Origin: Gnetum montanum
Taxonomy: Eukaryota; Streptophyta; Gnetopsida; Gnetales; Gnetaceae
Length of the DNA stretch: 64,000 nt
Assembly (NCBI GenBank): GCA_015680685.1
Contig: MNCI01025299.1
Span: 280,444 to 344,443 of the forward strand
Direction: 5' to 3'
Shown: positions 11,660 to 22,070 of the stretch, one piece after another
How the letters are laid out: the number at the start of each line of letters is the position of its first letter
Numbering within the stretch: position 1 is the first letter of the stretch
The notes under the pieces: generated by a model
Seen by the model: only the letters and a program-made list of their open reading frames with translations
What the model was told of the DNA's origin: nothing
Database searches by the model: none
Program-made: the position numbers and the translations under genes

Positions 11660-12854
11660 TGACATCCTTACCTATCTTCTTACACAAGAGCTACCAAAGG
11701 AGTTGGATCATCGGAAGAAGCGATAGTTTCTTCACAGAGCGAAGCACTTCATGGAAATCAATGGACACTTTTACAAGGTGTGTGTGGATGGCTTGGTTCG
11801 ATGGTGCGTCCCTGATGCAGATCAACTGCGTGTCCTCCAGGATGCTCATGAGGGCCCTTGTGGGGGCCATTATGCAGGAAGGCGTACGACCATTAAGATC
11901 CTACTCGCAGGATACTATTGGCCTACACTCTTTAGAGATGCTCAATGGTTCATTTGCTCCTATGATCGATGTCAAAGAGATGGTGGGATAACGGCAAAAA
12001 TGGAAGGATGTCAACAGTGGATTCAGCCGCTAAAGCCCTTCGACATTTGGGGCATCGACTTCATGGGCCCCATCACACCCATGTCAAATGGGAAGGCGTA
12101 CATTATTATCGCGGTGGACTACTATACAAAGTGGGTAGAAGCGGCAGCCGTCACCAATTGTTCCTCAACCATGGCCACGCAGTTTGTTCAACAACAAATC
12201 GTGAACAGGTTTGGGGTGCCACGTGCACTCATTTCAAATAATGGCACTCATTTTATGGATGCTACTTTTAGTAAACTCATGCAGCATTTGGGGGTAGAAC
12301 ACAAACTAACAACACCCTATCACCACCAAGCCAATGGGCAAGCCAAAGTCACAAATTGGGAGATTACAAAGATCCTAACTAAGACAATTAGCAAATATAG
12401 GAGGGACTGGAGCACAAAACTTAACGACGCCCTCTGGGCCTACCGCTCAACATGGAAACTTCTTATAGGCTACTCCCCTTACGAGTTGGTGTACAGAAAA
12501 CTACCAACGTTCCCAATTCAAGCAGAACTCCGAACACTATCCACCGCAAGTGACTTAGGTCTTGACTTACCCCTAGCACAACGAAAACAACTCATCAACT
12601 TGAATGTGCTGGATGAAAATCGATTAGTAGCCCTATCATCAAATGAGGTGCATAAGGCATATAACAAACAACGTCATGACCTTAGGATTCAAAAGGTAAC
12701 ATTCAATGTTGAGATAAGGTTCTCTATTGGAACCCCACATTTGCCGCAACGGACTAAGTTTCAAACACTATGGGAGGGACCTTATATTGTTTCCGAGACC
12801 TTTCTATCCAAGGCCCTACTCATACACAAACCTAAAGATCCAACAAGAACGTAG
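11660..12854 (+). pseudogene. Gypsy integrase (catalytic residues lost)
   Basis: A 367-codon open stretch (11751-12854) holds an HHCC-type zinc segment (HEGPCGGHYAGRRT, CSYDRCQRDG) and the integrase core. The first catalytic Asp is present (WGIDFMGP). The second, normally in a DGGTHF or DNGTHF motif, is Asn (SNNGTHF). The catalytic Glu, normally in GQAEV, is Lys (GQAKV). The changes fit C-to-T type decay, so the protein would not join DNA even if made. It ends with a TAG stop at 12852. Confidence 0.85.
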
Positions 12855-15003
12855 TTGGTCAACATGCAACAATTGAAACCCTTCCATGAACTACACCAAA
12901 CTAGTGTCGCTACCACTTCACCAAGTGGTCAGCCACGTTCCATCTTTCGAATCTCGTCCTCCAAGCTAAGTCATGGGGGAGATCACTACCCATGCTAAAA
13001 CAGTTGTCCTAGCTTCTCAATTCCTTTCTATATTTTTTTTCGTTTTACACCATCGTTCATACGTTTAACAATTCTTACCTACTTTTTCTTTTATATATAT
13101 ACCTTTATTCTATTTTTAGTTGTTTTGTTATGTTTTATTTTATTTTCCTCTATTTATTTTCGCTAATAAAGCTATCTTATTGCCACAAGATGCAATGGTG
13201 TGGTAGTTGCTCCTAACAGTGATTTGGATATTATGGTCTGCCTATTATATCTAGTTCTTACCTTAGCATTTTGGTTTCAGAAAACCAAGTTATACTTTCT
13301 TTCATGCAACAGGTAGTGATTCCATGACATCTAACCACTCACACTTCTCTATGGTGCCCCAGGATCAAGAGAAATATAGTCCCTTTTTCGTTAATCAACT
13401 CCAATAAATCTTTGACCTTGGTGGATTCCAGACTTGGGAAAGATCCAAGTGGTAAGGAACAGGGTGTGACTTCAAGGGGATGTGGTAGACTACGTATCCT
13501 CCTACGATCTCTCATGCATTGCTGTCCTCAGGGATTCCTTCCCATTCCATGTTGATGAATAACAGGAAGCTAACATGTCCTTGCATGGTGTGATTCCCGT
13601 TTGAAAAACAAAACAAACAAACAAACACAAACAAAAAAGAAAGAGAAAAACAACAACAATGGGAATTCAAAGCACACCCCTTGGATCAAATAACGGGCTA
13701 CAAGCATTGGTTATGGGACTAGAAAGCCATGTTACTCAGGCATGAAGGTCCCCTCTAACTAAGGCCCTTCCTTACTTCCTGCTTCCCTTTTCTTCTCTAT
13801 AAGGAATGGGATTTGGTCTTTGAGGGCATGTGTATGTCTTGAGTGGGTGGGTTGGTATTAGTCCATCACTGCAACGTCACCGGAAATGGTCGATCTTGAT
13901 CCAGACCTGAAATGGATTCTTATCAGGTCACTTAACCACATGCTTCACAAAGGGACTTTATCAATCTTGACCTCGGAACTCCATTCCACACACTCTCCCC
14001 CTCATCAATTGCTCTCCATTACTCACCTCACTATCGGTTTCATGTTTTGATCATGTATCTTGGTTTGCTGGTACTTGTAAATCCTTTGGTTGGTTCTTAG
14101 AGATACAAGCATTAACTCTCGGTGGCCATTGATTAACTGTGGGGCCCACAGACTCCTAACTTGAAGATGTGCAAGGGAAAACAAGGCCAGAGCCCGCTAT
14201 GGGGAGGACCCACTTGCATATCCTTTGGTTCCGCTTGTTAATCTCTTACTCCTTTGATATAATTCATCGATTGTTTCTATGTTGTCCATCGTGAGGCTCT
14301 CCATCACCCAAGCTCCATATTATGATGTCTCCTAAATTTGACTCTTCTTTTGAAACTGACATCCCTTCCTTTGTTTCATGCTATTCTCAGGTCTCTGAGC
14401 TCTTGAATGACTCCAATTTTGTGCTAAAATTCGCAGATGTGGACCTTTAATTCATTGATCACCAATGGTCAACATAGCTGGATAGTTGTGTCAACTAGGC
14501 CCTGTATACGCATCCCCATGCGTTTACACAGCCCTGTTTACGCGACCCCGTCGACACAGCTGAACAATACTACATATACGCGCATTGTGCCTTTGAATTT
14601 TGTCCATTTGTTCATAATGCTAGGGGAGCTTTTCAATTTTTCTGCATCCAATCTCCTTCCCGAGCACATAACCTTTCTACCATTTGTCCAAATCCAACCG
14701 TTCTTTCACCATTTTGCTACTAGAGGTATGCTCTGCGTCGTGGGGGCCCATGATTCTATATATTGTGACAATATGGCTAATCAAAGACTTAACGCCTCTA
14801 ATCAAAGAATTAGTTTTAATTCACCATATTTCATTATTTCTAACCCTTCAACTACACTCCGGGAAGCCACATGTAACGGTTTACACCACCTTAGATCAAA
14901 CAAGATGCACTTGTCACTGTCATAGCCTAGCCATAATGGGAAGGTATATTATTGCCATTTTGAGCAACACACATTTTAATTCGTGGTTATGTTGTGACTG
15001 CAG
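12855..15003 (+). other. Gypsy post-integrase region, no coherent gene
   Basis: This is the long untranslated-looking stretch typical between pol and the 3' ORF of Athila-like elements. It includes a pyrimidine-rich run near 13020-13150 and an AAAC-rich low-complexity tract at 13600-13660. I see only short unrelated frames. Confidence 0.6.
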
Positions 15004-16039
15004 ATGGCACCTAAACCGAGGCATCCAAGGGAAGAAGGACCATCACACCCTCGGGACAAGCAACCTAGAATTGGAAGGGAATGGGGCACGCGACCTCAGG
15101 AGCACGCAGAGGGCTCACATGCAACTGGCCCTCTCCGCAAGGAACCTGACATGGAATCTGTTCGTAAAATTCCTGAAAAACAAATCCCCACAAAACAATC
15201 ACGCAGGGACGAGACCCCAGCAATAGCGCCACAGCTTGAGGTCACCTTGACCAAGGCTTGCCTTAACGCTATCAAGCCGAAAGAGCTACAACGAATGGTT
15301 CGTCAAGAATTAAACTTGGGACCATTTCTAGAAAATGTGCTAGAAGAAGTTAGAACTCAGCTGCAAATTTCTCCTATGTGGCTAATCATCACATCCAGTG
15401 GTGAATGGTATCTAGGGGAAACCTATCTGTTATGGACAAATCGGCAGCCAGGGTTGTGAGTAAGAATCAAGGACATCCATGTGTCTTACTCTATGGAGGC
15501 AATCACGCAAGCTCTTGGGTTGCCTAAGATTGGGGCTAATGTGGTAGAAATTCCAAAACACGCAGACCCCGAGGTGAAAGGGGAGTGGATCAAGCGATGC
15601 TATGGGGTAGACCGTAAGAAGTTTGGCACATTGATCACCGTAGAGAGTTTACTCCAAAATTGCGTCTTACCACTTAAATCCAATGGTAAGACCTAGCAAG
15701 ATCACCCCCTTCTTTGCTCGTGCATGTGCTACTCTAAGCGGAAAATTTCCTATCAACCTTCCACAATTACTCTTTTTGGAAATTGAGAAACAATTCGCAG
15801 AAAATGAACGTGGAAGGCAAGCTTTGCGCTTTCCCTGCCTGATCAGAAAATTGTGCAAACGGGCAAGGATAGCACGCTATGCCAATGACACAGTCCGTCA
15901 CGACCCAATTGCCTCGTGGCATGAAATGATGAAAGATAAAACACCTGCCACAACACGAATGGAGGAAGAGCAACAACCACCTCCACCACCTGCACAAGCA
16001 ACAGGGTCAGACTCGCACAGTCGCAGAGTGCATACATGA
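15004..16039 (+). pseudogene. Gypsy 3' ORF with a 'putative plant transposon protein'-like domain (broken)
   Basis: The ORF starts at ATG 15004 (MAPKPRHPREEG) directly after the leader and has a basic, Pro-rich N-terminus. A stop lies at 15457 and a frame change near 15690. The later part (KFGTLITVESLLQNCVLPLK, then KFPINLPQLLFLEIEK and LRFPCLIRKLC) resembles, from my knowledge of the family, the domain annotated in Pfam as a putative plant transposon protein. The order 'polar stretch, NLP, long helix, FPxLI..LC' is the recognisable part. Its role is unknown. A related segment occurs in the LINE ORF2 tail at 63450-63860. Confidence 0.5.
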
Positions 16040-16399
16040 GATCCGACAATCACTCCTGTGCCAACAGGAGCAACAAGCGGGAACCAACGATGGTGGAGAC
16101 CCTTCTATTTATCACCCTGCCTTGGGCAATCTAGAACAAGTGGCTCAGTCTGTAAGCTTGTTGGAGAGGGCAGGGCCGATGCTTTCAGCATCTCGGCAGG
16201 GTTGTGAGTCCATTGTTGTCAAGGTGTTAAATTTTGTTGTCCATGAACACCATAGTTTTGTAATTTTTTCCATACACTCGGGCACTTGGTGTGTTGTTAG
16301 CGTCAATGTGTGTATTGATGTGTTTTGCCATGTGTGTCGCTTGTAACCTCATACCTTCCAAATTGTAACGAACTCAAGGATGAGTTTTCACTCAGTCAT

Positions 16400-16406
16400 G
16401 GGGGTA
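16400..16406 (+). other. Gypsy polypurine tract
   Basis: The run GGGGGTA directly abuts the 3' LTR start and is the expected plus-strand primer position. It is short for a polypurine tract. Confidence 0.5.
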
Positions 16407-17289
16407 TGATGAAGCATCCAGTTGACTGCGTCAACTGGGCCACGTCAACGAAGCCTCATCAACGTGGCCATGTCGACGTGACATCGTTGACACATCTTTC
16501 CATGCGTTGACATGGCCTCGTCAACACAAAGTTCATTTTCCGCTATAAATATGCATGCACCCGTCGCATTTATGGCACCTTTTGTTCCAGTTGTAGCGAA
16601 GCTCTTGCAGTTTGTTTCCGTAGGAGTTAGATTATTTTCCAAGTGCTCGCAAAAGGAGTTCGAAGAGTTTACAGCTCTTTATTTGAGCGCTAATGTACCT
16701 GAGCCCATCAACGTGAACAACAATAAAGACGAGCTTTTTGGACATTCCTTGCAGCATTTGAACTAGATTATTTAAGAATTAATTTTAATACTTTAATAAT
16801 TCTAATGCTTTTGTTATCACTTTATAGTTATAGTACACTTCGTAGTCCACGAGAACACATAAGCATGACCACCTCAAACATATGTCTGACACTTGGCAAC
16901 CCAGTGATACTTAACGTCTGGCAACCCAATAGTGATTAGGACACGCTTAGGATGTGCACGGAGGGTGAGACCAACTACTTATGCTAGGGGTAGTCGAGCA
17001 ATAGAGTAGTGGAATCTTAAATTATGTAGCCTTTCACTCCCTATATTAGAAGAATTAGATATTAAAGATAAAAGAAAACATATAAACAAAATCATATGCC
17101 TCAGTCTCACTTAACCATCGTTCTAAAATGTCACAAGTGAGGTTGAGAGGACAACGACCGCTCTAGCTAGGATTTTGATGGCTAGAATTCTGTGTGTGTA
17201 AGTGCTCGCAGTCTTCGGAATTCGACCAGGTCCCACGTGAACGCTCATGATTCATATTGTTGGGCATAGGGGTACCTCGCCGCTCATCA
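16407..17289 (+). repeat. Gypsy 3' LTR
   Basis: This is the 883-bp partner of the LTR at 5742-6626, with the same ends (TGATGA, TCATCA) and a TATA box at 16544-16551. Target duplication ACTGG follows at 17290-17294. Confidence 0.93.
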
Positions 17290-17294
17290 ACTGG

Positions 17295-17593
17295 TATGGC
17301 TGAAGATTATCCTAGAAGATCTAAGAGTCCATTGGGAAGGACCTATGGGATTATACTGTGATAACAAGTCAACTATTAACATCACCCACAATCCTGTGCA
17401 ACATGATTGGACGAAGCATATTGAAATTGATAGGCACTTCATCAAAGAAAAACTCGAGAGTGGTCTCATTTGTACACCTTATGTTTCTTCCTACTCACAA
17501 CTAGCGGTTGTCCTCACTAAAGAACTTTGCAATCCTCTTTTCCAGACATTGGTGTCCACGTTGGGAATGGACAATGTCTATTCACCAACTTGA
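17295..17593 (+). pseudogene. Copia RNase H, second part
   Basis: This resumes the copia RNase H in the frame broken at 5741. It includes LYCDNKSTINITHNPVQHDW and the conserved HTKHIEIDRHFIKEKL-type stretch, ending in a TGA stop at 17591. Removing the gypsy element and one copy of ACTGG restores a continuous reading across the junction. Confidence 0.9.
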
Positions 17594-17600
17594 GAGGGAG
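17592..17600 (+). other. Copia polypurine tract
   Basis: GAGAGGGAG lies immediately before the 3' LTR, as in most plant copia elements. Confidence 0.75.
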
Positions 17601-17803
17601 TGACAAAATTGAGCAGAAAACAGGTATGCCCTCTCAGCTGATTTATAGTTAGTGATTGATTGATATTTTGCTGATTTATAGGAATTAGTTGATTTGGAGA
17701 GATTTTCTCCTTGATTTTCTCTATGTAATCTCTATATATAACTCCACTTGTAAACAAGAAGCAATCAAGAAAAAAGATTTCCCTTTCTTTTCAAATTTTG
17801 TCA
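17601..17803 (+). repeat. Copia 3' LTR
   Basis: This is the 203-bp partner of the LTR at 1476-1678, followed by target duplication AATTG at 17804-17808. Confidence 0.93.
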
Positions 17804-17952
17804 AATTGGTTATTAAAAATTATAACAAAAACCTATTTCATCATGCCACCAAAAATATTTATAGAATACTCAGTTCACATGTCCACATTTTGAGACTTCA
17901 GTGTGTTTTATATGATAATAATCTTAGGTGGAAGACTTGAGAAAATACTCAC

Positions 17953-18312
17953 CTGGATTTAGATTCCTTTGAAGAAAGGGTCCTTGCTTCCTTTGAAGAG
18001 AGAAATATTAACATTTTACCAAATGCATCAAAAGTGGAAAATTCGGTAGGTGTTGAACGATAGAATGCATTGAAGCAATATGCAGTAACACAAGCAACAC
18101 TCTTCTTCAATAGGAGTATCCCTTTCTGTACATCTTTTTCCATGTCCAGCAATCTAGCCAAATTGATGCCATTATTAAAACTGCTACTGCTAGATCCGTA
18201 ATCAATGCTAGGAACTCTTGGGGATTCCATACTTGCAATGCCAAAATTACTTGAACCTTCTTGATTAGCAACCATGCTATTCTGCCTTGGAATAAAGAGA
18301 GGATGCTCCTGG
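17953..18312 (-). CDS. ATG14-like: ATG14/UVRAG-like protein, exon with conserved C-terminal half
   Basis: This 360-bp exon continues from the preceding one through a split Ser codon and begins QEHPLFIPRQN, a signature I associate with the plant ATG14/UVRAG-like (PF10186) proteins. It then holds SSNFGIASMES, a Ser-rich stretch, and DVQKGILLLKKSVACVTAYC, the conserved helical core. It ends in a clear donor (CAG|GTGAGT), so at least one more exon lies to the left, beyond the copia insertion or outside the window. Family members act in the class III PI3-kinase (Vps34-Beclin) complex that forms autophagosomes or controls endosome traffic. The exon has no stops, which argues for a live gene. Confidence 0.9.
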
Positions 18313-18390
18313 CTGCATCAGAAATCAAAATAATGTATATGAATTTCACAAACACTATAATGTTACATAGGTTTGCTTGAGAAAAACTAC

Positions 18391-18452
18391 CTTTGGGATG
18401 CTGGCCGATCATCCCAGTATGAAGCTCTTTGCCAAACTCGTGAACATGATAC
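18391..18452 (-). CDS. ATG14-like: ATG14/UVRAG-like protein, exon (SCSRVWQR)
   Basis: This 62-bp exon encodes VSCSRVWQRASYWDDRPASQ plus the first two bases of a Ser codon. Acceptor CTCAG and donor AAAG|GTAGTT bound it. The Cys-Ser-Arg-x-Trp-Gln-Arg segment is a strong family signature. The intron to the next exon is only 78 bp. The open reading in a neighbouring frame (18107-18469) is a shadow. Confidence 0.9.
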
Positions 18453-18551
18453 CTGAGTTTAAATTTCAACCAAAGAGAACATATTGAAATTTCATAAATC
18501 CAAAGAATGATTGAATTAAAATGTTTTCAAATTAGAATCCTCAAAACTCAC

Positions 18552-18624
18552 AGCAAAGCCAGAACTAAGAAGCAATGGGGCATATAGATACGAGGCAACA
18601 AGATTTAAAAGCTGCAGCATGTAT
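18552..18624 (-). CDS. ATG14-like: ATG14/UVRAG-like protein, exon (YMLQLLNL)
   Basis: This 73-bp exon encodes YMLQLLNLVASYLYAP followed by LLLSSGFA. The hydrophobic helix corresponds to the conserved 'GYMVQLLNL'-type segment of plant homologues. Its first base completes a Gly codon started in the upstream exon (18817-18941). Acceptor TTTTCAG and donor GTGAGT are canonical. Confidence 0.9.
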
Positions 18625-18816
18625 CTGAAAATAAACATAACCATTACTATGTCAAATGCCTTTCCTTTGCATTTGCGATGCATAATTCTTTGTTGAAAAT
18701 GGCACAATCAGATGATACTATCAGCTGAAAGTATCATCAGCTCAGATGAGGGAGAAAAGTCCACTACTACAAAATCAAAAGAGTGATATTAACAATGTCA
18801 AAAGTTCCAATGATAC

Positions 18817-18941
18817 CCTAATGATGCTGAAAGCTCATCTGCTGGTACAGAGTGAGGATCAAGGCCTCGTGGTAATCGCACTCTACAGATTTCATCGTAC
18901 TCAATGCCTACTGTGTCTCTCTTACCTTTCCCAAATGCAAC
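18817..18941 (-). CDS. ATG14-like: ATG14/UVRAG-like protein, exon (YDEICRVRLPRGLDPHS)
   Basis: This 125-bp exon begins in phase 0 (VAFGKGKRDTVGIEYDEIC) and contains RLPRGLDPHSVPADELSASL, the most characteristic motif of the plant family. It ends with two bases of a Gly codon before GTATCA. No stop or indel is seen. Confidence 0.93.
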
Positions 18942-19619
18942 CTGAGTTATTAAAAAAAAAACAGAAATTAATTAGTAAAAGAAACAAAAATAACTTCTAA
19001 ACTCACAAGAAGAAGCCCATGTATCAGCAAATATTTGCAGCAGTTCATAAATTTTAAACACTGGCAGTCCAGTCCACACAAGTATTTTATCGTATTTTTA
19101 CTATGCATCAGGTTACTATATTTTATATCAGATGTTATTGTTTTAGTGTAGAAACAAGAAACTATAAATATTCATTTATGAGTGACTCAAGGAAGCTTGA
19201 ACCAATCAATGAATATTGACTGTTTGCAGCCAGAAATAAAAGACCGTTATTCTGCACGCCGCCAGTGATGATATGTTACATTTAAATTGAAATGTTCAAT
19301 TTGGCTTAGAGATAACTAGCTCATTTATTAGTATTACCAATTCTCATAAACTACAATAACTTGTTCAGAAAAATCCGAGCTGCTACATGTGCATCTCGAA
19401 TAATGGAATTCAAAATTCAGGTTTTGGCAAAAGAAAATTCAAGAATCGGCCCAAAACCACAAGATCATCAGACGTCATGGACCCACCACAGCAAACCACA
19501 TCACAAAACACGGCCAAAATCGGCAAACTAGAAACATTGGCTCAAATATTGGCTGTTGGCATGGTAAGCATCTTATTAACATTGAGACATTAAAAGAATT
19601 CTGAAAAGAAATGGTCTAA
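18942..19619. other. Host-gene intron sequence, no gene seen
   Basis: This is AT-rich intron between exons 18817-18941 and 21993-22070. A short plus-strand ORF at 19387-19593 has no recognisable similarity and is not supported as a gene. Confidence 0.6.
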
Positions 19620-21115
19620 ACTGAATTTTGTTCGAGAGGTGAGTCTCTGTGTAGACATTGAGACATCAATGCTGGGGAAATCATTCTTTCCTCAGTTTGT
19701 GGGCTCTATGAAGCAGCAACCTTCTTTTAAGGCCTTGTGCCACCTACTTGCAGTGGCCAAGTGCCAAATGCCAGCTGCCTCCCTTGTGGGAACAAGCAGT
19801 AGAGCTTGTTGATTATTTCTTTGTTCATTCTGGGAACATCTAGAAACTTCAGGGGGTTCACTTTGGGTTCATGTGTTGCTTACAGTTACACAGGAGAATT
19901 GACCTCCCTAAATTCTTCCTTGCCGTTCTGAAGCAAAGACAACCGAGTAAGCATTCTAGGTTGATACTAGCTCTCTAGCAGGCGGCTTGGAGGGCTCAGC
20001 TGCAGCTGCAATAGAACTTCCCCACCTCCAATGTAGCTCGATTTTCCTAGTTCAACAGCAAGAGTCCCTCCGGCCATGACGATGCCTCTTCCTCTTGGGT
20101 TCTTGAGGCCCCTCGCCCAAACACTGCCATTGCTGGAGCACAATGAGATAATTCTGGCCAAAATACTACCAAGGAGAACAGTACTGAAAACCCTTTGGAG
20201 GCTGTTAGAGTCTAGCTACAGACTAAATTAGAGGCTAAATTCCAGGAGCAGCTTTAGAAGAGGATTCAGGAGGCTGAAGATAATCTGAAAATGGAGGCTA
20301 AAGCCTGTATTGCTCTTGAACTTAACTAGGCTATAGAAGACCTTTAAGTGTGGCTAAAGTGGGAGGTGCAAAGGAGGAGGCAAATTGAAGAAGTTGAAAT
20401 GAGATTTAGGCTAGAAATGGAGCTTAGAGATCATATCCAGGAGAAGCTGAAATAAGAAGCAGAACAGAAGAGGTGCAGGGCACTGAAGGAACAAAGAAGG
20501 CAAGAGAAAAATAAGAGCAAGAAGAACTAAGGGCATGCTTCAGGGCTAATCATAAATCAAACACGAGGGCCTGGTTCAAGGCAGACAAATGTCCCTATGT
20601 TGTCCTTGGTATTAATCAAAAACCCCCTGGCACATCCTCCACTCCTGCATTAGGCAGATGTCTCTTTCTCTTCACCTAGATAAGGCACAAGGTTTGGATG
20701 TTAATCAGCGAAAGCAGCAAGAGGACAAGTATTAGGCCTTTTAGCAGGCTGTTAATTTTATCAATTCTAAGACAGAATGTGGCATCGCGGATAAGGTTCA
20801 TAGGCAAAAAAAGCTCATTTGTGTTTGTAGATCACTTCTCTTTCGTTAATAGCTTGATGCTTTTGTGGATATATAAAAAACCTTTGTTGTTGGTTTTTAG
20901 GCTTTAGAGGGAAGCATGGTCATAAGATGGGACCCATCACAGCAATATTTTATGCCTGGTTGTTTTGATTGCCTTTCTGAAGGATCTGGCTGGGCTCAGG
21001 AAGTCATCTCCACTCCTTTTGCTGTTTTTCTGTCAGCTCGGGGGCTCTCTCTCCCATCCCTAATGTATCTTTTTTAATAATTTAATACTATCCAAACCCT
21101 TTTACCAAAAAGATA
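19620..21115 (+). mobile_element. 5'-truncated LINE (ORF2 C-terminal domain, coiled coil, J-domain-like module, 3' end)
   Basis: The first 370 bp align with 63485-63860 of the GC-rich LINE: both read a segment like YFV.SGN..KLQG.HF followed by P.FF or LPLYF and K.S..ILAL. Downstream (20200-20520) the sense strand encodes a Glu/Lys/Arg-rich coiled coil (EVQRRRQIEEVEMRFRLEME). At 20580-20790, after one frameshift, comes a J-domain-like segment: CPYVVLGINQKP, then RQMSLSLHLDKAQG, then Q.AVNFI. The tail ends in an ATAATTTAATAC...CC.TTTTACC motif shared with the other copies. Stops and frameshifts make it a pseudogene. It is antisense to the host gene and lies in an intron. Confidence 0.75.
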
Positions 21116-21359
21116 AAACAAAAACCACCCCAAATAAATGTGAGGAAGCAATGATGATGACAATGCTCAAGTCACAGCATGGTGACATGCAAATAAATCA
21201 TATGATTTATTTGTAGAAAAGCAATCTTAGATCATTGTTTCTCAATTTTTTTATGCATAAGCCTCTGTACATACGAACCTGTCTACAACGAGGCTAAATT
21301 TGGTAGATTAGTTGCAAAGATTATGCACTAAGTTCCAATGAGATTTGTCACTTCTAATA
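21116..21359. other. Intron sequence between two LINE fragments
   Basis: This is AT-rich with no coding signal. Confidence 0.5.
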
Positions 21360-21910
21360 AAAATTAATATACAGACGAAGGAGAGGCAGAGGAAGGAGGA
21401 GGAGGATTTCCTTACATTCCAGCAGGCAGCTGCTTTTATGGTGTCTAAACAACAATGGGAGATTCTCGACCGGGTTCACTCCAGGATGCAACCCAGATGT
21501 CCATGCTCCAGCTTCCCCCACCAAGATTAAGGAGGCTTTGTGTTGGTTGTTGGTGCAGTTACGGGAATTTCCCGTTCGGGTTGTTTGGATCTGTTTCTTG
21601 GCCTGTGTTTTTCGGTTTTTGCTGCTGTTTGTCCTGGTTTGTTTCTTGGGTGTGTTTCCCTGTGGGTCTGTTTGTATGTTTTCTGGATAGTTCCAGTTAA
21701 ACGCATTCTGTCACAGTGGGCCATTTTCAGTGGCCCATTTTGATATGTCGGTCATGTTGTTTTTCCAGGGGCTTACCCATGGTCCCCAGGTTTTCGTGGA
21801 TTGGGGGTACTTCCCCCAGGGGGAGTTGTCTCCCCTGTTTTTGGCTCTAGGTCCCAATTGTACATATTCTTTTAATTAATTTATTATGCCCGACCTTTTT
21901 CCTATATATA
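21360..21910 (+). mobile_element. 5'-truncated LINE 3' end
   Basis: This starts within the coding tail just after the J-like module: RKEEEDFLTFQQAAAFMVSK followed by QQWEILDRVHSR, matching the EFQEAANFV...W part of the copy at 23490. A 3' untranslated region follows, rich in GT and then in CCCC/GGGG blocks (for example GGGGGTACTTCCCCCAGGGG), ending TTATTATGCCCGACCTTTTTCC. That end is shared with the copy at 29610. It is followed by a TATATA/CACACA microsatellite at about 21903-21923. Confidence 0.65.
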
Positions 21911-21992
21911 TATACACACACACAGAGCAACACAATCCTTCTCATTAAAGAAACAAATTAAAATGCTGGAAAAGACAGATATATGACAATAC

Positions 21993-22070
21993 CCGACGAA
22001 TAGGAAATATCCTCATAAGATGTTTTATTACAACTGATTGCATACTCAAAAGCTCCAGACGGAAGCTTGT
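21993..22070 (-). CDS. ATG14-like: ATG14/UVRAG-like protein, exon (LMRIFPIRR)
   Basis: This 78-bp exon, phase 0 at both ends, encodes TSFRLELLSMQSVVIK then HLMRIFPIRR. The 'QSVVIK.L...FPIRR' segment matches the end of the family coiled coil where it leads into the conserved C-terminal domain. Acceptor GTGCAG and donor GTATTG fit. Confidence 0.9.

Larger units (their letters stand above)
5742..17289 (+). mobile_element. Ty3/gypsy (Athila-like) LTR retrotransposon nested in the copia element
   Basis: This is an 11.5-kb insertion with LTRs at 5742-6626 and 16407-17289 (TGATGA at the start, TCATCA at the end). It is flanked by the 5-bp duplication ACTGG (5737-5741 and 17290-17294). Internal order is gag, protease, RT, RNase H, integrase, which is gypsy order. 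RT motifs (NFLDGYSGYNQI, FMDDFS), RNase H (LNYTTTEKELMAMVF) and integrase (WGIDFMGPITP) are closest to Athila-type sequences as I know them. The long 3.5-kb region between integrase and 3' LTR, holding an extra ORF, also fits that lineage. The site duplication reads straight through the host RNase H codons (ICELVWLKI), which proves the nesting. Many stops make it inactive. Confidence 0.93.
1476..17803 (+). mobile_element. Ty1/copia LTR retrotransposon, complete but interrupted by a gypsy element
   Basis: The element has two 203-bp LTRs (1476-1678 and 17601-17803), each starting TG and ending CA. It is flanked by the 5-bp duplication AATTG (1471-1475 and 17804-17808). Its own length is about 4.78 kb (1476-5741 plus 17295-17803). 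The rest is an Athila-like element inserted into the RNase H coding region. Gene order is gag, protease, integrase, reverse transcriptase, RNase H, the copia order. Stops and frameshifts make it non-autonomous. It lies in the same orientation-neutral AT-rich DNA beside an ATG14-like exon that ends in a splice donor, so it probably sits in a downstream intron of that gene. Confidence 0.95.

Noticed and set aside
18107-18469. 120-codon minus-strand ORF
   Set aside because: It reads through an intron in the wrong frame; exons 18391-18452 and 17953-18312 in another phase give the family motifs.
21455-21743. Cys/Phe/Val-rich ORFs resembling a membrane protein
   Set aside because: They lie in the GT-rich 3' untranslated region of a LINE copy; the composition explains the hydrophobic translation.
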